DNA from: an uncultured Opitutia bacterium
Lineage (GTDB): Bacteria; Verrucomicrobiota; Verrucomicrobiia; Opitutales; Opitutaceae
Direction: 5' to 3'
Length of the DNA stretch: 64,000 nucleotides
NCBI GenBank assembly: GCA_903834135.1
Contig: CAILHZ010000008.1
Location: 1-64,000, forward strand
Shown: positions 49,405 through 59,262 of the stretch, in pieces
Layout of the letters: each line of letters opens with the position of its first letter
How positions within the stretch are numbered: the stretch's first letter is position 1
Notes under the pieces: model-generated
What the model was told of the DNA's origin: nothing
The model's database searches: none
The model's input: only the letters and a program-made list of their open reading frames with translations
Translations under genes and position numbers: made by a program

Positions 49405-50867
49405 AACTTCCCACATCAATTAAATGGAGGCTCCAATTATGGTACGGCCTCATCCTTATATTCGTCTTATCAGCACTGGGAATCGCTGCCTATAGTATGC
49501 AGCGAGCTAGAACTTACCATGATATTGATGATGCTTTAAAATTAAGAGTAAATATTCTTACTGAAGCACTACATCCTAATGGTCAACGTGGTATTAGAAG
49601 ACTAGGAAACCCACCTACACGCAGACAAATTCTTAATGATGGCAATTTTCTTCCAAGAATAGAAACACCTGCACTTCAAGGCTCTCTTTCTGAATCTGGT
49701 TTTCAACTAAGAGCGCAAGATGAAAACTTGTTTGGCTTAGATAATCCAGGTAACTATTATTTTCTTATTATTAGTCGTACAGAAGAAATACTAGCACAAT
49801 CTAGTAATGCACCAAAGATCAATACTTTAGCTATATTTGATACACTAAGAGTTAAAGGTCCAGGTGCATTCATAACGAGCAATACAATACGTGAAACACG
49901 TTTTGAAACACGGTCAAAAGAGACAATCATTGTTGGACGAGACATAACACCAGAATTAAACAGGCTAACCCTCAACTCGATTGAACTAATCAGTATTGGA
50001 CTGATTGTACTTAGCTTAGGGTTAATCGGAGGATGGTGGATAGCAGATCAATCTTTAAAACCAATCCAAGACATCAGCAGAACAGCTGGGCTGATATCAG
50101 CCAGTGACTTATCTCAAAGGATTATACTTTCAAATACAGATAGAGAGCTTAGCTATCTTGCTTCAATTCTAAATGCTACTTTTGCACGTCTAGAAATTGC
50201 TTTTAATCAACAAAAGCAATTTGCATATGACGCAGCTCATGAACTCAGAACGCCTGTATCAATCATACTGACGCAAACCCAAGCTGCCCTCAAAAAAGAT
50301 AGAACTGCAGAGGATTATAAAGAAACTATTGAGGCATGCCTTAGAGCGGCCCAGCGCATGAAACGCCTCATAGAATCTCTTCTTGAATTAGCACGGTTTG
50401 ATTCAGGACAAGAAGTTATAAGAAAAGACAAAATTAACATCAACACTCTAATCAACGATTGTATTGATCTTGTAACACCAGTTGCGAATGAAACTAGGAT
50501 AATTATAAAAAATAATTCTAGTGATGTACTAATCAATGCCGATTACGAGAAGATAAGCCAGGTGGTTATTAATCTCCTGATGAATGCTATTCAGTATAAT
50601 ATATTTAATGGTGCAGTAGATATATCTACCAGTGTTGAAAACGGACTTTGTCTAATTGAGATTAAAGATACAGGTATAGGCATAGAAGAAGACAAAATTG
50701 ATTATATATTTGAACGTTTTTACAGAATTGACCCCTCCAGAAAAAGCGGGAATTCGGGTCTCGGCTTATCGATATGTAGAGCAATTGTAACAGCACATGC
50801 AGGAACTATAAAAGTTAAAAAGTTAATCCCTAATGGTAGTCACTTCATAATTGAACTACCTCAATAA
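49401..50867 (+). CDS. CusS-like sensor histidine kinase
   Basis: 488 residues. Membrane segments at about 13-33 and 195-215 enclose a periplasmic sensor region of roughly 160 residues. A HAMP linker (about 217-270), a HisKA domain with the phospho-acceptor His in DAAHELRTPVSIIL (about 281), and a HATPase domain (N box VVINLLMNAIQYN; IKDTGIGIEEDKIDYIFERFYRID; GNSGLGLSIC) follow. The layout and length match heavy-metal sensors of the CusS family. The periplasmic part has no obvious His/Met/Cys cluster, so the metal is uncertain and phosphate or redox sensing is not excluded. Confidence 0.9.
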   Translation: MKLPTSIKWRLQLWYGLILIFVLSALGIAAYSMQRARTYHDIDDALKLRVNILTEALHPNGQRGIRRLGNPPTRRQILNDGNFLPRIETPALQGSLSESGFQLRAQDENLFGLDNPGNYYFLIISRTEEILAQSSNAPKINTLAIFDTLRVKGPGAFITSNTIRETRFETRSKETIIVGRDITPELNRLTLNSIELISIGLIVLSLGLIGGWWIADQSLKPIQDISRTAGLISASDLSQRIILSNTDRELSYLASILNATFARLEIAFNQQKQFAYDAAHELRTPVSIILTQTQAALKKDRTAEDYKETIEACLRAAQRMKRLIESLLELARFDSGQEVIRKDKININTLINDCIDLVTPVANETRIIIKNNSSDVLINADYEKISQVVINLLMNAIQYNIFNGAVDISTSVENGLCLIEIKDTGIGIEEDKIDYIFERFYRIDPSRKSGNSGLGLSICRAIVTAHAGTIKVKKLIPNGSHFIIELPQ

Positions 50868-50887
50868 AATTTATAAAGAATTTAAAA

Positions 50888-51209
50888 ATGAAACTTAGTT
50901 CTGTCATTGTGCACTATATAGATAACATTCGCACACGCTAAAAATATAGCAATTAATGCAACCTCTCTTTTAGATTTTCTAAAAAGAGATAATTTGTCAA
51001 AGATGCATTTCGATGAGTATACATGTTCAGTAATAAAAGATTATCCACTGCACGATTATGAATTCGCTAAAGCTTGGACATCTTAAGAAGCACAACTCAA
51101 ATTGCGTAAATTAGGGCTAATTGATCACAATAGTAATTATCAATTAGAAATGGACTTAACGAATGTAGATTTTAAACACTTTTTGAAGAAAACTAATTCG
51201 TTACAATAG
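50888..51209 (+). pseudogene. Decayed small exported gene downstream of the kinase
   Basis: A start at 50888 reads MKLSSVIVHYI, then shifts frame into ITFAHAKNIAINATSLLDFL and on through KMHFDEYTCSVIKDYPLHDYEFAKAWTS. An in-frame TAA at 51084-51086 interrupts it, and the frame continues EAQLKLRKLGLIDHNSNYQL...KKTNSLQ to TAG at 51207. The joined protein would be about 105 residues with a signal peptide. No family is recognised. Its position 20 bases after the kinase suggests it was once the third gene of the operon. Confidence 0.6.
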
Positions 51210-51346
51210 CTACTAAGACTTAATCCATACTTTTAAGTCCTGGTTAAAGTTGATTACTAACTGCTAGACGCAGTTAAATTACATACACTCTTACCTCTCG
51301 TATTAAACCAATCGGCATTAAAGATACCTACTACCTTTATTTTATG

Positions 51347-52738
51347 TCACTTTTTCGAATTAGGAAAACTTTCCCCTACATTTGCTGATGCATCTTCATG
51401 AGTCATTTGATCTTTTATTGACTCAATTTGCTCGGCAAAGTGTTTTTTTCTCAGTAAATTTGTATGTTCAATTTCCCACGTCTTAGCAGCACTCTTACTT
51501 ACCTGAGTATTCCAAAGGTACAAATGACGTAAACTCGGCAATGACTTTATCTGTTTAAATACTAAGTCATCTATAGCAGTTGAATATAGGTTTAGTGATT
51601 CAAGTTGGGTTAGTGGTTCTAAAGCACCCAAACCTGCACTTGTTACACGTGTATGATCAAGCTGCAAGCGCTGTAAATGTTTCATTCCACCTAAGTACAC
51701 TAAGCCCCTATCAGTAACTCCAGTTAAACCTAGATCAAGGACCTGTATTGCAGGCCCAAGATCAGCTATTTCTCGTAGTTGATCATCTCCAAATTTATTT
51801 CCACAGAACCGTGCATTAACCTCAATATAAGGACTCTCTGCTGAAAGCGAATGTACGATTATTCCAAACTTTGACTCGAGCACATGCGCCCTCTCTAAAA
51901 TAGATAAACGATCTGGAAGTGGAGTTGGAGGCACTCCTAATTTTGCGTAAATAATATCTAGCATATAAGTTGGCACTGAAATATCAGATATGTGCTTGTT
52001 GGTAGGCGCACCTATATCTATCCACCATTGAAGTAGCGCATCCTCATCTTCACTTAACTGAACTTTTCCCTTAGGGGGCATATGCTCCTTGGAATCTAAG
52101 GATAGATGTATTCGTTTGATGATAAGACTTGAAGTAGCATCTCCTGCTTTAAAAACAAATCCCGTCTTTCCGCCTTTTAACATCTCCTCGTTCGTGTCCA
52201 AACGTAAGTCACCATTATTTTTAGCTGATCCATGACAAGCAACACATCGTTCCTGAAATAAGGGCTGTATCACATCAGAGTATATCAGAGCTGTCTGTGG
52301 GTGAACTTTTAGATTAGAATCCTGATGCTGAATTAAGCTAAAATAATTATCTCCATGCGTTAAACGGGCACCTAAATGCCCTGCAACGATGAGAAAAAAT
52401 AAACTTACTACTAATACTAAACGATATACAAATACACGGTTTCGAATAGAATAGAGGATCAGCGTTAAAGCTGTAAAAATAAGACTATACAAGCGATGTT
52501 GGTTTAATAAAAATGCGCTGTAATTAGACTGCTGAGCTAACAGTAAGCCAAAAGTAGCTGTGAGTACCGCAAATAGTATGCTTAGTGTAAGCGTAAAGTG
52601 ACGAATACTTGCTGAGAGTTTAAATTTCTTATTCCAGTAGCCTGTATACTCGAGAATAATCAAAAAAATGAAAAACCCTATAGGTAAATGACCAACTAGT
52701 GGATGCAACCTACCTAAAAAGTTAACAATAAGTTGCAT
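51347..52738 (-). CDS. DUF2231, cytochrome c and LRR membrane protein
   Basis: 463 residues. Four or five membrane segments at the N-terminus form a DUF2231 domain (LHPLVGHLPIGFFIFLIIL...). A planctomycete-type cytochrome c domain follows (about 150-240) with the heme site CVACH in LFQERCVACHGSAKNNGDLRLD and HMPPKGKVQL. The C-terminal part (about 300-430) is leucine-rich repeats (IQVLDLGLTGVTDRGLVYLGG...). This is the usual third gene beside DUF1501 and PSCyt/DUF1553 genes. It lies 3 bases from the DUF1501 gene, so it is in the same operon. Confidence 0.88.
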   Translation of the reverse strand: MQLIVNFLGRLHPLVGHLPIGFFIFLIILEYTGYWNKKFKLSASIRHFTLTLSILFAVLTATFGLLLAQQSNYSAFLLNQHRLYSLIFTALTLILYSIRNRVFVYRLVLVVSLFFLIVAGHLGARLTHGDNYFSLIQHQDSNLKVHPQTALIYSDVIQPLFQERCVACHGSAKNNGDLRLDTNEEMLKGGKTGFVFKAGDATSSLIIKRIHLSLDSKEHMPPKGKVQLSEDEDALLQWWIDIGAPTNKHISDISVPTYMLDIIYAKLGVPPTPLPDRLSILERAHVLESKFGIIVHSLSAESPYIEVNARFCGNKFGDDQLREIADLGPAIQVLDLGLTGVTDRGLVYLGGMKHLQRLQLDHTRVTSAGLGALEPLTQLESLNLYSTAIDDLVFKQIKSLPSLRHLYLWNTQVSKSAAKTWEIEHTNLLRKKHFAEQIESIKDQMTHEDASANVGESFPNSKK

Positions 52739-52741
52739 CGT

Positions 52742-54190
52742 CTAGACAAGAATACCGTGCGCAATTTTACCCTGAACGTCAGTTAACCTAAAATCACGCC
52801 CTTGAGAGCGGTAGATTAACTTCGTATGGTCAATTCCAAAGGTAGCAAGCATGGTAGCATGCAAGTCGTGAACATGCATCGCCTGTTCATCATCCGTGTA
52901 CTTATACCCTAACTCATCGGTTGAACCCCAGGAGATACCAGGTTTGATTCCACCGCCGGCCATCCAAACTGAAAAAGCATTAATATGGTGATCACGGCCA
53001 CTGCCTTGTCCCATCGGTGTACGCCCAAACTCCCCACCCCAAAGCACAAGAGTATCTTCCAGCATGCCACGCTGTTTTAGATCCTTAATTAATGCAGCCG
53101 ATGCACGGTCACAATGCCCTGCCGCCACTTTTAGCTTATTATCTAGGCCGTCATGGTGATCCCATCCACGGTGATACAACTGGATAAAACGTACACCTCG
53201 CTCAGCCATACGCCGCGCAAGTAAGCAATTTGAAGCAAAAGACCCATCCCCTGCATTTTTGACGCCATACAGATCCAGTGTAGCTTGTGATTCATCACGC
53301 ATATCAGTGAGCTCTGGCACACTGGTTTGCATTTTAAAGGCTAATTCATACTGGGTTATCCGCGTTTGTACTTCAGGATCTAAACTTTGATCTGCTTGCA
53401 GTGAATTCAGACGCTGTACCTCTTCAATGACTTGACGTTGGGTACTCTGACAAACTCCCTCAGGGTTTCCAACATAGTGAACCGGAGAGCCTTTACTTTG
53501 AAACTGAACACCTTGGAATCGGCTAGGTAAAAACCCTGAAGACCACTGACGTGCAGATACCGGCTGATCAGCCTCAGGTCCTGTTGACATGAGTACCACA
53601 TAACCAGGTAAATTTTGCGTCTCAGAACCCAAGCCATACAGTAACCAGGAGCCCATACTTGGTCTTCCTTTGACATTAGAACCCGTGTTCATAAATGCAT
53701 GCGCTGGATCATGATTTATTTGCTCGGTATGAAGAGATCTCACTACACAAATATCATCCGCGATAGTTTGTATATTAGGTAGTAAATCTGAGATCATTTG
53801 CCCTGAAATACCGCACCGTGTGAATCCGAACGATGTGCCACGCGCAATAAGTTTAGAGTTTTGTAATTGGGCTAATTGCTGACCTCGTGTGATAGATTCC
53901 GGGAAAGGCTGCCCATCCAGTTTCTTGAGCATGGGTTTATAGTCGAATAAATCGAGATGTGAAGGCCCACCAGCCATACACAAATGAATAACCCGTTTAG
54001 CCTTTGGTAAAAACTGAGGGCTGGGTAAGATTCCACGCCAGGTATCACTGGATGTACCAGCAATGAGTCTAGGATTTATTAAAGACCCAAGTGCTAAGGC
54101 TCCAACACCCTGAGCCATTTTTCCTAAAAAAGTTCTACGCGACCAGTCCTTTTTTTGCTCCGCAATATATTTAAAATCTAAAGGCGTCAT
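52742..54190 (-). CDS. DUF1501 exported protein (set 1)
   Basis: 482 residues with a twin-arginine signal (DWSRRTFLGKMAQGVGALALGSL). DUF1501/sulfatase-fold features: [76 protein letters not shown]. These give the metal-type D, H and E/G-rich sites. Partner of the PSCyt1-PSD1 gene 25 bases upstream. Function is unproven; glycan or sulfatase-like hydrolase activity has been suggested for the family. Confidence 0.92.
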   Translation of the reverse strand: MTPLDFKYIAEQKKDWSRRTFLGKMAQGVGALALGSLINPRLIAGTSSDTWRGILPSPQFLPKAKRVIHLCMAGGPSHLDLFDYKPMLKKLDGQPFPESITRGQQLAQLQNSKLIARGTSFGFTRCGISGQMISDLLPNIQTIADDICVVRSLHTEQINHDPAHAFMNTGSNVKGRPSMGSWLLYGLGSETQNLPGYVVLMSTGPEADQPVSARQWSSGFLPSRFQGVQFQSKGSPVHYVGNPEGVCQSTQRQVIEEVQRLNSLQADQSLDPEVQTRITQYELAFKMQTSVPELTDMRDESQATLDLYGVKNAGDGSFASNCLLARRMAERGVRFIQLYHRGWDHHDGLDNKLKVAAGHCDRASAALIKDLKQRGMLEDTLVLWGGEFGRTPMGQGSGRDHHINAFSVWMAGGGIKPGISWGSTDELGYKYTDDEQAMHVHDLHATMLATFGIDHTKLIYRSQGRDFRLTDVQGKIAHGILV

Positions 54191-54215
54191 TTAAGAAAAA
54201 AGGTTAATTCTTATT

Positions 54216-57200
54216 TTAGTAAGCAACAATTGTTTCATTCAGATTTAAAATAATACGTCCCACAGATGTCCAAGCAGCTAATTCGACAGGATTTAATTGA
54301 GCAGAAACCGGATATAAACCGATGTTTATAAATTTAGAGGCATCCAAAGGTGCTAATGAATAGACATCTAACTGTTGTACTAAATGTCCACTCAGCGCTA
54401 AGGCTTCTTGCTTAGTTGATGTACGAGCAAGTACACGTAGAAACATTTTATTTAAACGTTCATTAAAATCACCTGATTTATTTTCTAGCAAAACATTCTG
54501 TGCTAGTACGCGAGCAGCCTCTACAAACGTAGGATCATTGAGTAAGGTGAGTGCTTGCTGAGGAGTGCTGGAGGTTGTACGATACGCAATACACTCTTCA
54601 CGCGAAGGAGCATCAAAATTTGCTAACATAGGATGCAGGAAAGTACGCTGCCAGTGCATGTACAAACCTCTCCTATATTGCCTTTCGTCAACTTCAGCAT
54701 GATAGTCTCGTATAGGATAATTCAAGGACGCGTAATAACCTTCAGGTTGATAAGGCGTAGCACTGGGTCCACCAATCTCATCATCTAATAGACCTGAAAC
54801 ACTCAGCACATTGTCTCTAATAAATTCAGCATCTAATCGTCTTGGTGTTTGACGAGCGAGCAAACGATTTTGAGGATCAATCTCTTTAAGTTCAGGCCTG
54901 TACTTTGATGTCTGCTTGTATGTCTGAGAGGTTACAATAAGTCTAACTAGGTTTTTCACATCCCAGTGATGTTCAATAAAATCAACAGCTAACCAGTCAA
55001 GCAGTTCAGGATGACTTGGATATTCACCTTGTTGACCAAGATCGTCTGCAGTAGATGATAACCCTATACCGAAAAATTGTCTCCACGTACGGTTTACGAA
55101 AGTACGCGAAGTAAGTGGGTTATCTGGCGATGTAATCCAATGTGCCAAATCAAGTCTAGTCTGACGTACCCTACTGTCACGCTGCGCACCTTTTCTAGTC
55201 CCTTTAGTCGTTAGAAAATCAGGTGGCTCAGGTACTACAGGCATTCCATTCTCATCTTGCCAATTACCACGAGGCAAAATCCGCATAGGTAAAGGTTTTA
55301 CGGCAACAGTAACGACAGTTTCTGCTCTCCCATCACGACATTGAGCTACAGCTCGAACGCTCGATAAACACGTAGTGTACTTACCCTGATCTCGTCCTCC
55401 CGTTGCAAGAAAATACAAACGAGCAGTGCGTAAATTCTGTTCTGGTGTTTTTTCAGTAGCTAAAAGTGCGCCGCGATCAACATCAGTAAATTCTTCCTCA
55501 GGCAAACGTGATCCCAGTGCAGAAGCATAAAATTGTACGTGAGCTATATCAGGACTATTTAAAGTCACCTTCAACGTATCTCCCGCCTTGAGCACAAGGG
55601 GCTCTTTCAAAAGATAATCAACACACTGCTTAACACGCCCACTATTATTTGAAGAGATCCAATAACCATGTATAGCAGCAACCGGATAACCGTTATCATA
55701 GTTTTGAGATTCACTTTCCGAGTAGCCGTCTGCTATTATAATATTCTCTGCTATTTCTTGGCCCGAGCGCACAACCGAGAATTTAAGTTCCGCTTTAACA
55801 CTTAAATGATCCGGAATGCGACTAAGGTACCCATTACGCATTTCCTCGGGTAATGCTACAAGTCGAAACCTGGCAATAGGACCAGGTCTTGGGCTTAGAA
55901 CTATAAGGTGAGAACTCTCTAGCTTTCTTCTCAAACGCGGGTTGTCAGATTTAAGTGCATCAAGATCACTTAAGATTCTCACACTTTGATCAGGCAAAAT
56001 AGTTGCAGTCACACGGTCTGCTGCTTTAGCAGATTTAACATTTAGGGGAACCCAAGAAGATTCATTTTGAGTTATCTGTTCACGTACTTGACTTGTCCAC
56101 TCCAACATGTCCTTAGACTTTTTAGGATTTGCTACTATAGCTGCAGCTTCAAATTCAATATATTTTTCCAGCTTAAATTTTTCACGCTGCATACGCTTTT
56201 GCATCGATGCGCTATGGATATTTAATTGCGGCAGAAAAGGAGAATCATTGTCCATACCAGCTAATTCAGGCTCTGGAGAAGATATTGAATCTGAATACAC
56301 GCCGTACTGTTTGATATCTGCGAAATACGCCCCCATCGAGTAAAAATCTTTAATTGAAAATGGATCGTACTTGTGATCATGGCATTCACAGCAAGCCATA
56401 GTGGATCCTAGAAATGCAGTTGAGGTTGTTCGTACTCTATCGGCTGTATATTTCGCGATGTATTCTTTCACTTGTGCACCACCCTCACGTGTCACCATAT
56501 TAAGACGATTAAAGCCACTGGCTATGCGCTGCGACTCAGTAGCATGGGGAAGAAGATCCCCTGCTAATTGTTCAGTAATAAAAACGTCATATGGTTTATT
56601 CGTGTTAAAAGCTTCAATGACCCAGTCTCTGTAGGGAAATACGTTTTGTCTCTGGTCCCCATGAAATCCAACCGTGTCTGCAAAGCGCACAACATCAAGC
56701 CACGGCACAGTCATACGCTCTCCATAATGAGGTGAATTAAGTAAACGATTTACAACACGCTCATATGCATCACTACGAAGATCTGAAAGAAATGCCTCCA
56801 CCTCTTGTGGCGTTGGGGGCAGTCCTGTTAGATCAAGACTTACACGGCGAAGAAGCACTCGCTTATCTGCCTCTTGGGATTCTTTGATATGACGTTTAGT
56901 TAGCTCATTATGAATAAATCGATCAACTGGATTAGCCTCTGTTCCTTCTGGAAGCGGGACTTTAACTGGTGCAATATACGCCCAATGAGCTTGATACTCT
57001 GCACCCTGCTCAATCCAACGTTTAACAACTTGCTTGTCTCGAAAACTAAGTTGATGAAGCGCATCTAAAGGCGGCATCATTACACCTGAATCGCTACTAC
57101 TGATACGTCTCCATACTTCAGATTTATCAGGCTTACCTGCAATAATAGGAATAGTCACTAAGCCTTTAGCATTTTTATGTGGTCTAAAAACACTTTCAGA

Positions 57201-57410
57201 TCGATCAAGCCTAAGATCGCTACGATTATTTTTAACGTCTGGCCCATGGCACTTAAAACACGTATTTGAAAATATCGGTCTTACATCCCTATTATATTGT
57301 ATATGATCAGGAATATCCTCTGCTCTTAATACCAGTGACACAAAGAGCATAGATAAACCAACTACTTGCATGCCGCTGCATCCAAAGTATTTAATTCTAA
57401 ATTCCTTCAT
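54216..57410 (-). CDS. PSCyt1-DUF1549-DUF1553 protein (set 1)
   Basis: 1064 residues with a signal peptide (VVGLSMLFVSLVLRAE). A planctomycete cytochrome c domain has the heme site CFKCH (51-55) and VMMPPLDALHQLS. DUF1549 (about 160-370) includes ACCECHDHKYDPFS, a second CxxCH. A long insert (about 370-740) precedes DUF1553 (DLAHWITSPDNPLTSRTFVNRTWRQFFG..., RRLDAEFIRDNVLSVSG, CIAYRTTSSTPQQALTLLND). It acts with the DUF1501 protein in the cell envelope and may transfer electrons; the substrate is unknown. No LamG domain is evident in the insert, unlike the second set. Confidence 0.92.
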   Translation of the reverse strand: MKEFRIKYFGCSGMQVVGLSMLFVSLVLRAEDIPDHIQYNRDVRPIFSNTCFKCHGPDVKNNRSDLRLDRSESVFRPHKNAKGLVTIPIIAGKPDKSEVWRRISSSDSGVMMPPLDALHQLSFRDKQVVKRWIEQGAEYQAHWAYIAPVKVPLPEGTEANPVDRFIHNELTKRHIKESQEADKRVLLRRVSLDLTGLPPTPQEVEAFLSDLRSDAYERVVNRLLNSPHYGERMTVPWLDVVRFADTVGFHGDQRQNVFPYRDWVIEAFNTNKPYDVFITEQLAGDLLPHATESQRIASGFNRLNMVTREGGAQVKEYIAKYTADRVRTTSTAFLGSTMACCECHDHKYDPFSIKDFYSMGAYFADIKQYGVYSDSISSPEPELAGMDNDSPFLPQLNIHSASMQKRMQREKFKLEKYIEFEAAAIVANPKKSKDMLEWTSQVREQITQNESSWVPLNVKSAKAADRVTATILPDQSVRILSDLDALKSDNPRLRRKLESSHLIVLSPRPGPIARFRLVALPEEMRNGYLSRIPDHLSVKAELKFSVVRSGQEIAENIIIADGYSESESQNYDNGYPVAAIHGYWISSNNSGRVKQCVDYLLKEPLVLKAGDTLKVTLNSPDIAHVQFYASALGSRLPEEEFTDVDRGALLATEKTPEQNLRTARLYFLATGGRDQGKYTTCLSSVRAVAQCRDGRAETVVTVAVKPLPMRILPRGNWQDENGMPVVPEPPDFLTTKGTRKGAQRDSRVRQTRLDLAHWITSPDNPLTSRTFVNRTWRQFFGIGLSSTADDLGQQGEYPSHPELLDWLAVDFIEHHWDVKNLVRLIVTSQTYKQTSKYRPELKEIDPQNRLLARQTPRRLDAEFIRDNVLSVSGLLDDEIGGPSATPYQPEGYYASLNYPIRDYHAEVDERQYRRGLYMHWQRTFLHPMLANFDAPSREECIAYRTTSSTPQQALTLLNDPTFVEAARVLAQNVLLENKSGDFNERLNKMFLRVLARTSTKQEALALSGHLVQQLDVYSLAPLDASKFINIGLYPVSAQLNPVELAAWTSVGRIILNLNETIVAY

Positions 57411-57585
57411 AATATCAAAGCACTGGGGGGGTATTTAAAAAGACTAAGTGCCATATTACCCTGTAGCAATTAAATGTATAGTGCAGTGCTGAATTCTTAA
57501 TGAAAAAATAATCTTTTTTTCATCCCTATATAGATCTAGCCAGATATACTTAAAAGGCTGTTAATAAATATATACACATTAATAT

Positions 57586-58710
57586 ATGAATAGCTTAAAA
57601 CGAATAGTAGCTATTACTGGCATTTTAATGACTATTTTTGCACTTGTTAGCAGAGGTGCTGAATCTACATTACCCTGCTGGCAAACACCGGCAATCGTCG
57701 ATGACCCAATACTTTTTGTAAAAAGTGCATCGGATTTGACTGCAAAAGCTACTTTATTACGCGTACCCAAAGCAGACCCAGTAATTAAAAATTCATCAGG
57801 TAATATCACTTATGAGCTGATGCATGACTATACCTGGACGGCAGGTTCACGTTTTATATACCTCACACCTGACTCACGAATCCCACACACGACTGACTCA
57901 GAACTACATCCTAAGATTGGTTCTGCAAGTTCGGCTCCTGTAGCAATCGCAGCGGATAATAAGTCCTGGTTACTATTTGCTAGAGAACCAGGACATCTTT
58001 TCCACGATTTGCAATGTGCCGCTTCATATCTAGCTGACGACGACTGGACACCACCAAAAGTCCCTTCAGCTGCTGATTCACAATTAAGACACCTAAGAAC
58101 CAAGCTACATGCTAAACTACCTATTGTCATAGTAGTCCTAGGTGACAGTATATCCACAGGTCTAAACGCCACAAGTACTGCGAATTTACCACCGTACCAG
58201 TTAGGTTATATTGGCCTTGTTGCAGAAAAACTTCATAACAGGTTTAGCTCACAAGTAAGTGTAGTGAATTTATCAGTCAGTGGAAAATCATCTCCTTGGG
58301 CATTAAAGCAGCTGGATACAGTTATTGCTTCAAAACCAGATCTATTCATTTGCGCCTTCGGAATGAATGATGCTTCAGAAAAACGCCCAGCTGATATTTT
58401 TTCCAGTAACATTAATGAAGTGGTAAACAAAGTTACTACAGCATATCCTACCTGTGATACGATCATCGTTAGCCCCATGACTGCCAATCCCGAATGGAAG
58501 CATGCAGCTCCTAAACTCTATCCGGAGTACGCTACCAATCTAGAAAAACTTGCTAATGACAACATCGCAGTCGCTAACGTTACTAGAATATGGGAACTTT
58601 TAATAAAAAGAAAGAGTGTACTTGATTTTACAGGTAATGGCCTAAACCATCCAAACGATTTTGGTCATCGCATCTATGCTGACGTAATTTTAGAAACCGT
58701 TGGTTATTGA
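57586..58710 (+). CDS. Exported SGNH/GDSL hydrolase
   Basis: 374 residues with a signal peptide (about 5-25). The SGNH fold is in the second half: block I VVLGDSIS (S188), block II-like LSVSGKSSPWA (G), block III CAFGMNDAS (GxND) and block V NGLNHPNDFGH (D and H). The first 170 residues are a beta-rich domain of unknown type. Family members are esterases or deacetylases, often of glycans. It diverges from the PSD1 gene, with the promoter region between 57411 and 57585. Confidence 0.85.
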   Translation: MNSLKRIVAITGILMTIFALVSRGAESTLPCWQTPAIVDDPILFVKSASDLTAKATLLRVPKADPVIKNSSGNITYELMHDYTWTAGSRFIYLTPDSRIPHTTDSELHPKIGSASSAPVAIAADNKSWLLFAREPGHLFHDLQCAASYLADDDWTPPKVPSAADSQLRHLRTKLHAKLPIVIVVLGDSISTGLNATSTANLPPYQLGYIGLVAEKLHNRFSSQVSVVNLSVSGKSSPWALKQLDTVIASKPDLFICAFGMNDASEKRPADIFSSNINEVVNKVTTAYPTCDTIIVSPMTANPEWKHAAPKLYPEYATNLEKLANDNIAVANVTRIWELLIKRKSVLDFTGNGLNHPNDFGHRIYADVILETVGY

Positions 58711-58762
58711 AATTACGCAGTACTAAACAGAACCGGCAATACGATTCAGCATGGCTAGCGAA

Positions 58763-59161
58763 TCACACATTGACAATCTTACACTGTATCCAAGCATCTT
58801 CACTAAACGCATACACAGCACATAGCCTGTGATATCCATCCGCAATTATAAGCTTATGGTTTTTCGTATCTGCAACGATAAGTAGAGGTGACAAAGCAAC
58901 GCTTTGTTTTATTTTCTTAGTATCTTTAAGTACGTGCAAATTACTCACGCCAAGTAACGAAAGTGAAGAAGCCCTAAAGAGATCCTTCGCTTTAAATGCT
59001 TCAATGTTTGAGCGTTTAAGTTGGCCTATAATCTTTGCAACCTCTTTAGATGAAAAGATAAGTCTAAGATATGATTTAGCGGAAGTATAATCATGCTCCT
59101 CAACTCGAGGTAGCCAAGTTACAGATAGAGGTTTCTTCACGATTATAGACTGATATCCCAC
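58763..59161 (-). CDS. ParB/sulfiredoxin-like fold protein
   Basis: 132 residues, no signal peptide. The C-terminal half has the ParB-like pattern LSPLLIV..NHKLIIADGYHRLCAVY, with the ADGYHRL segment in place of the usual GxxRxxA/H motif. No DNA-binding helix-turn-helix follows, so it is not a partition ParB. Similar short cytoplasmic proteins are widespread and of unknown function. Confidence 0.75.
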   Translation of the reverse strand: MGYQSIIVKKPLSVTWLPRVEEHDYTSAKSYLRLIFSSKEVAKIIGQLKRSNIEAFKAKDLFRASSLSLLGVSNLHVLKDTKKIKQSVALSPLLIVADTKNHKLIIADGYHRLCAVYAFSEDAWIQCKIVNV

Positions 59162-59262
59162 TAATGCTAGAAGATCGAATCTTTTATGCGTACTACAGTA
59201 AACACCTGTTAAACTATCGACTTAAGTCATACTCGTTTACTTCAAGATTTAATTAAACTAAA

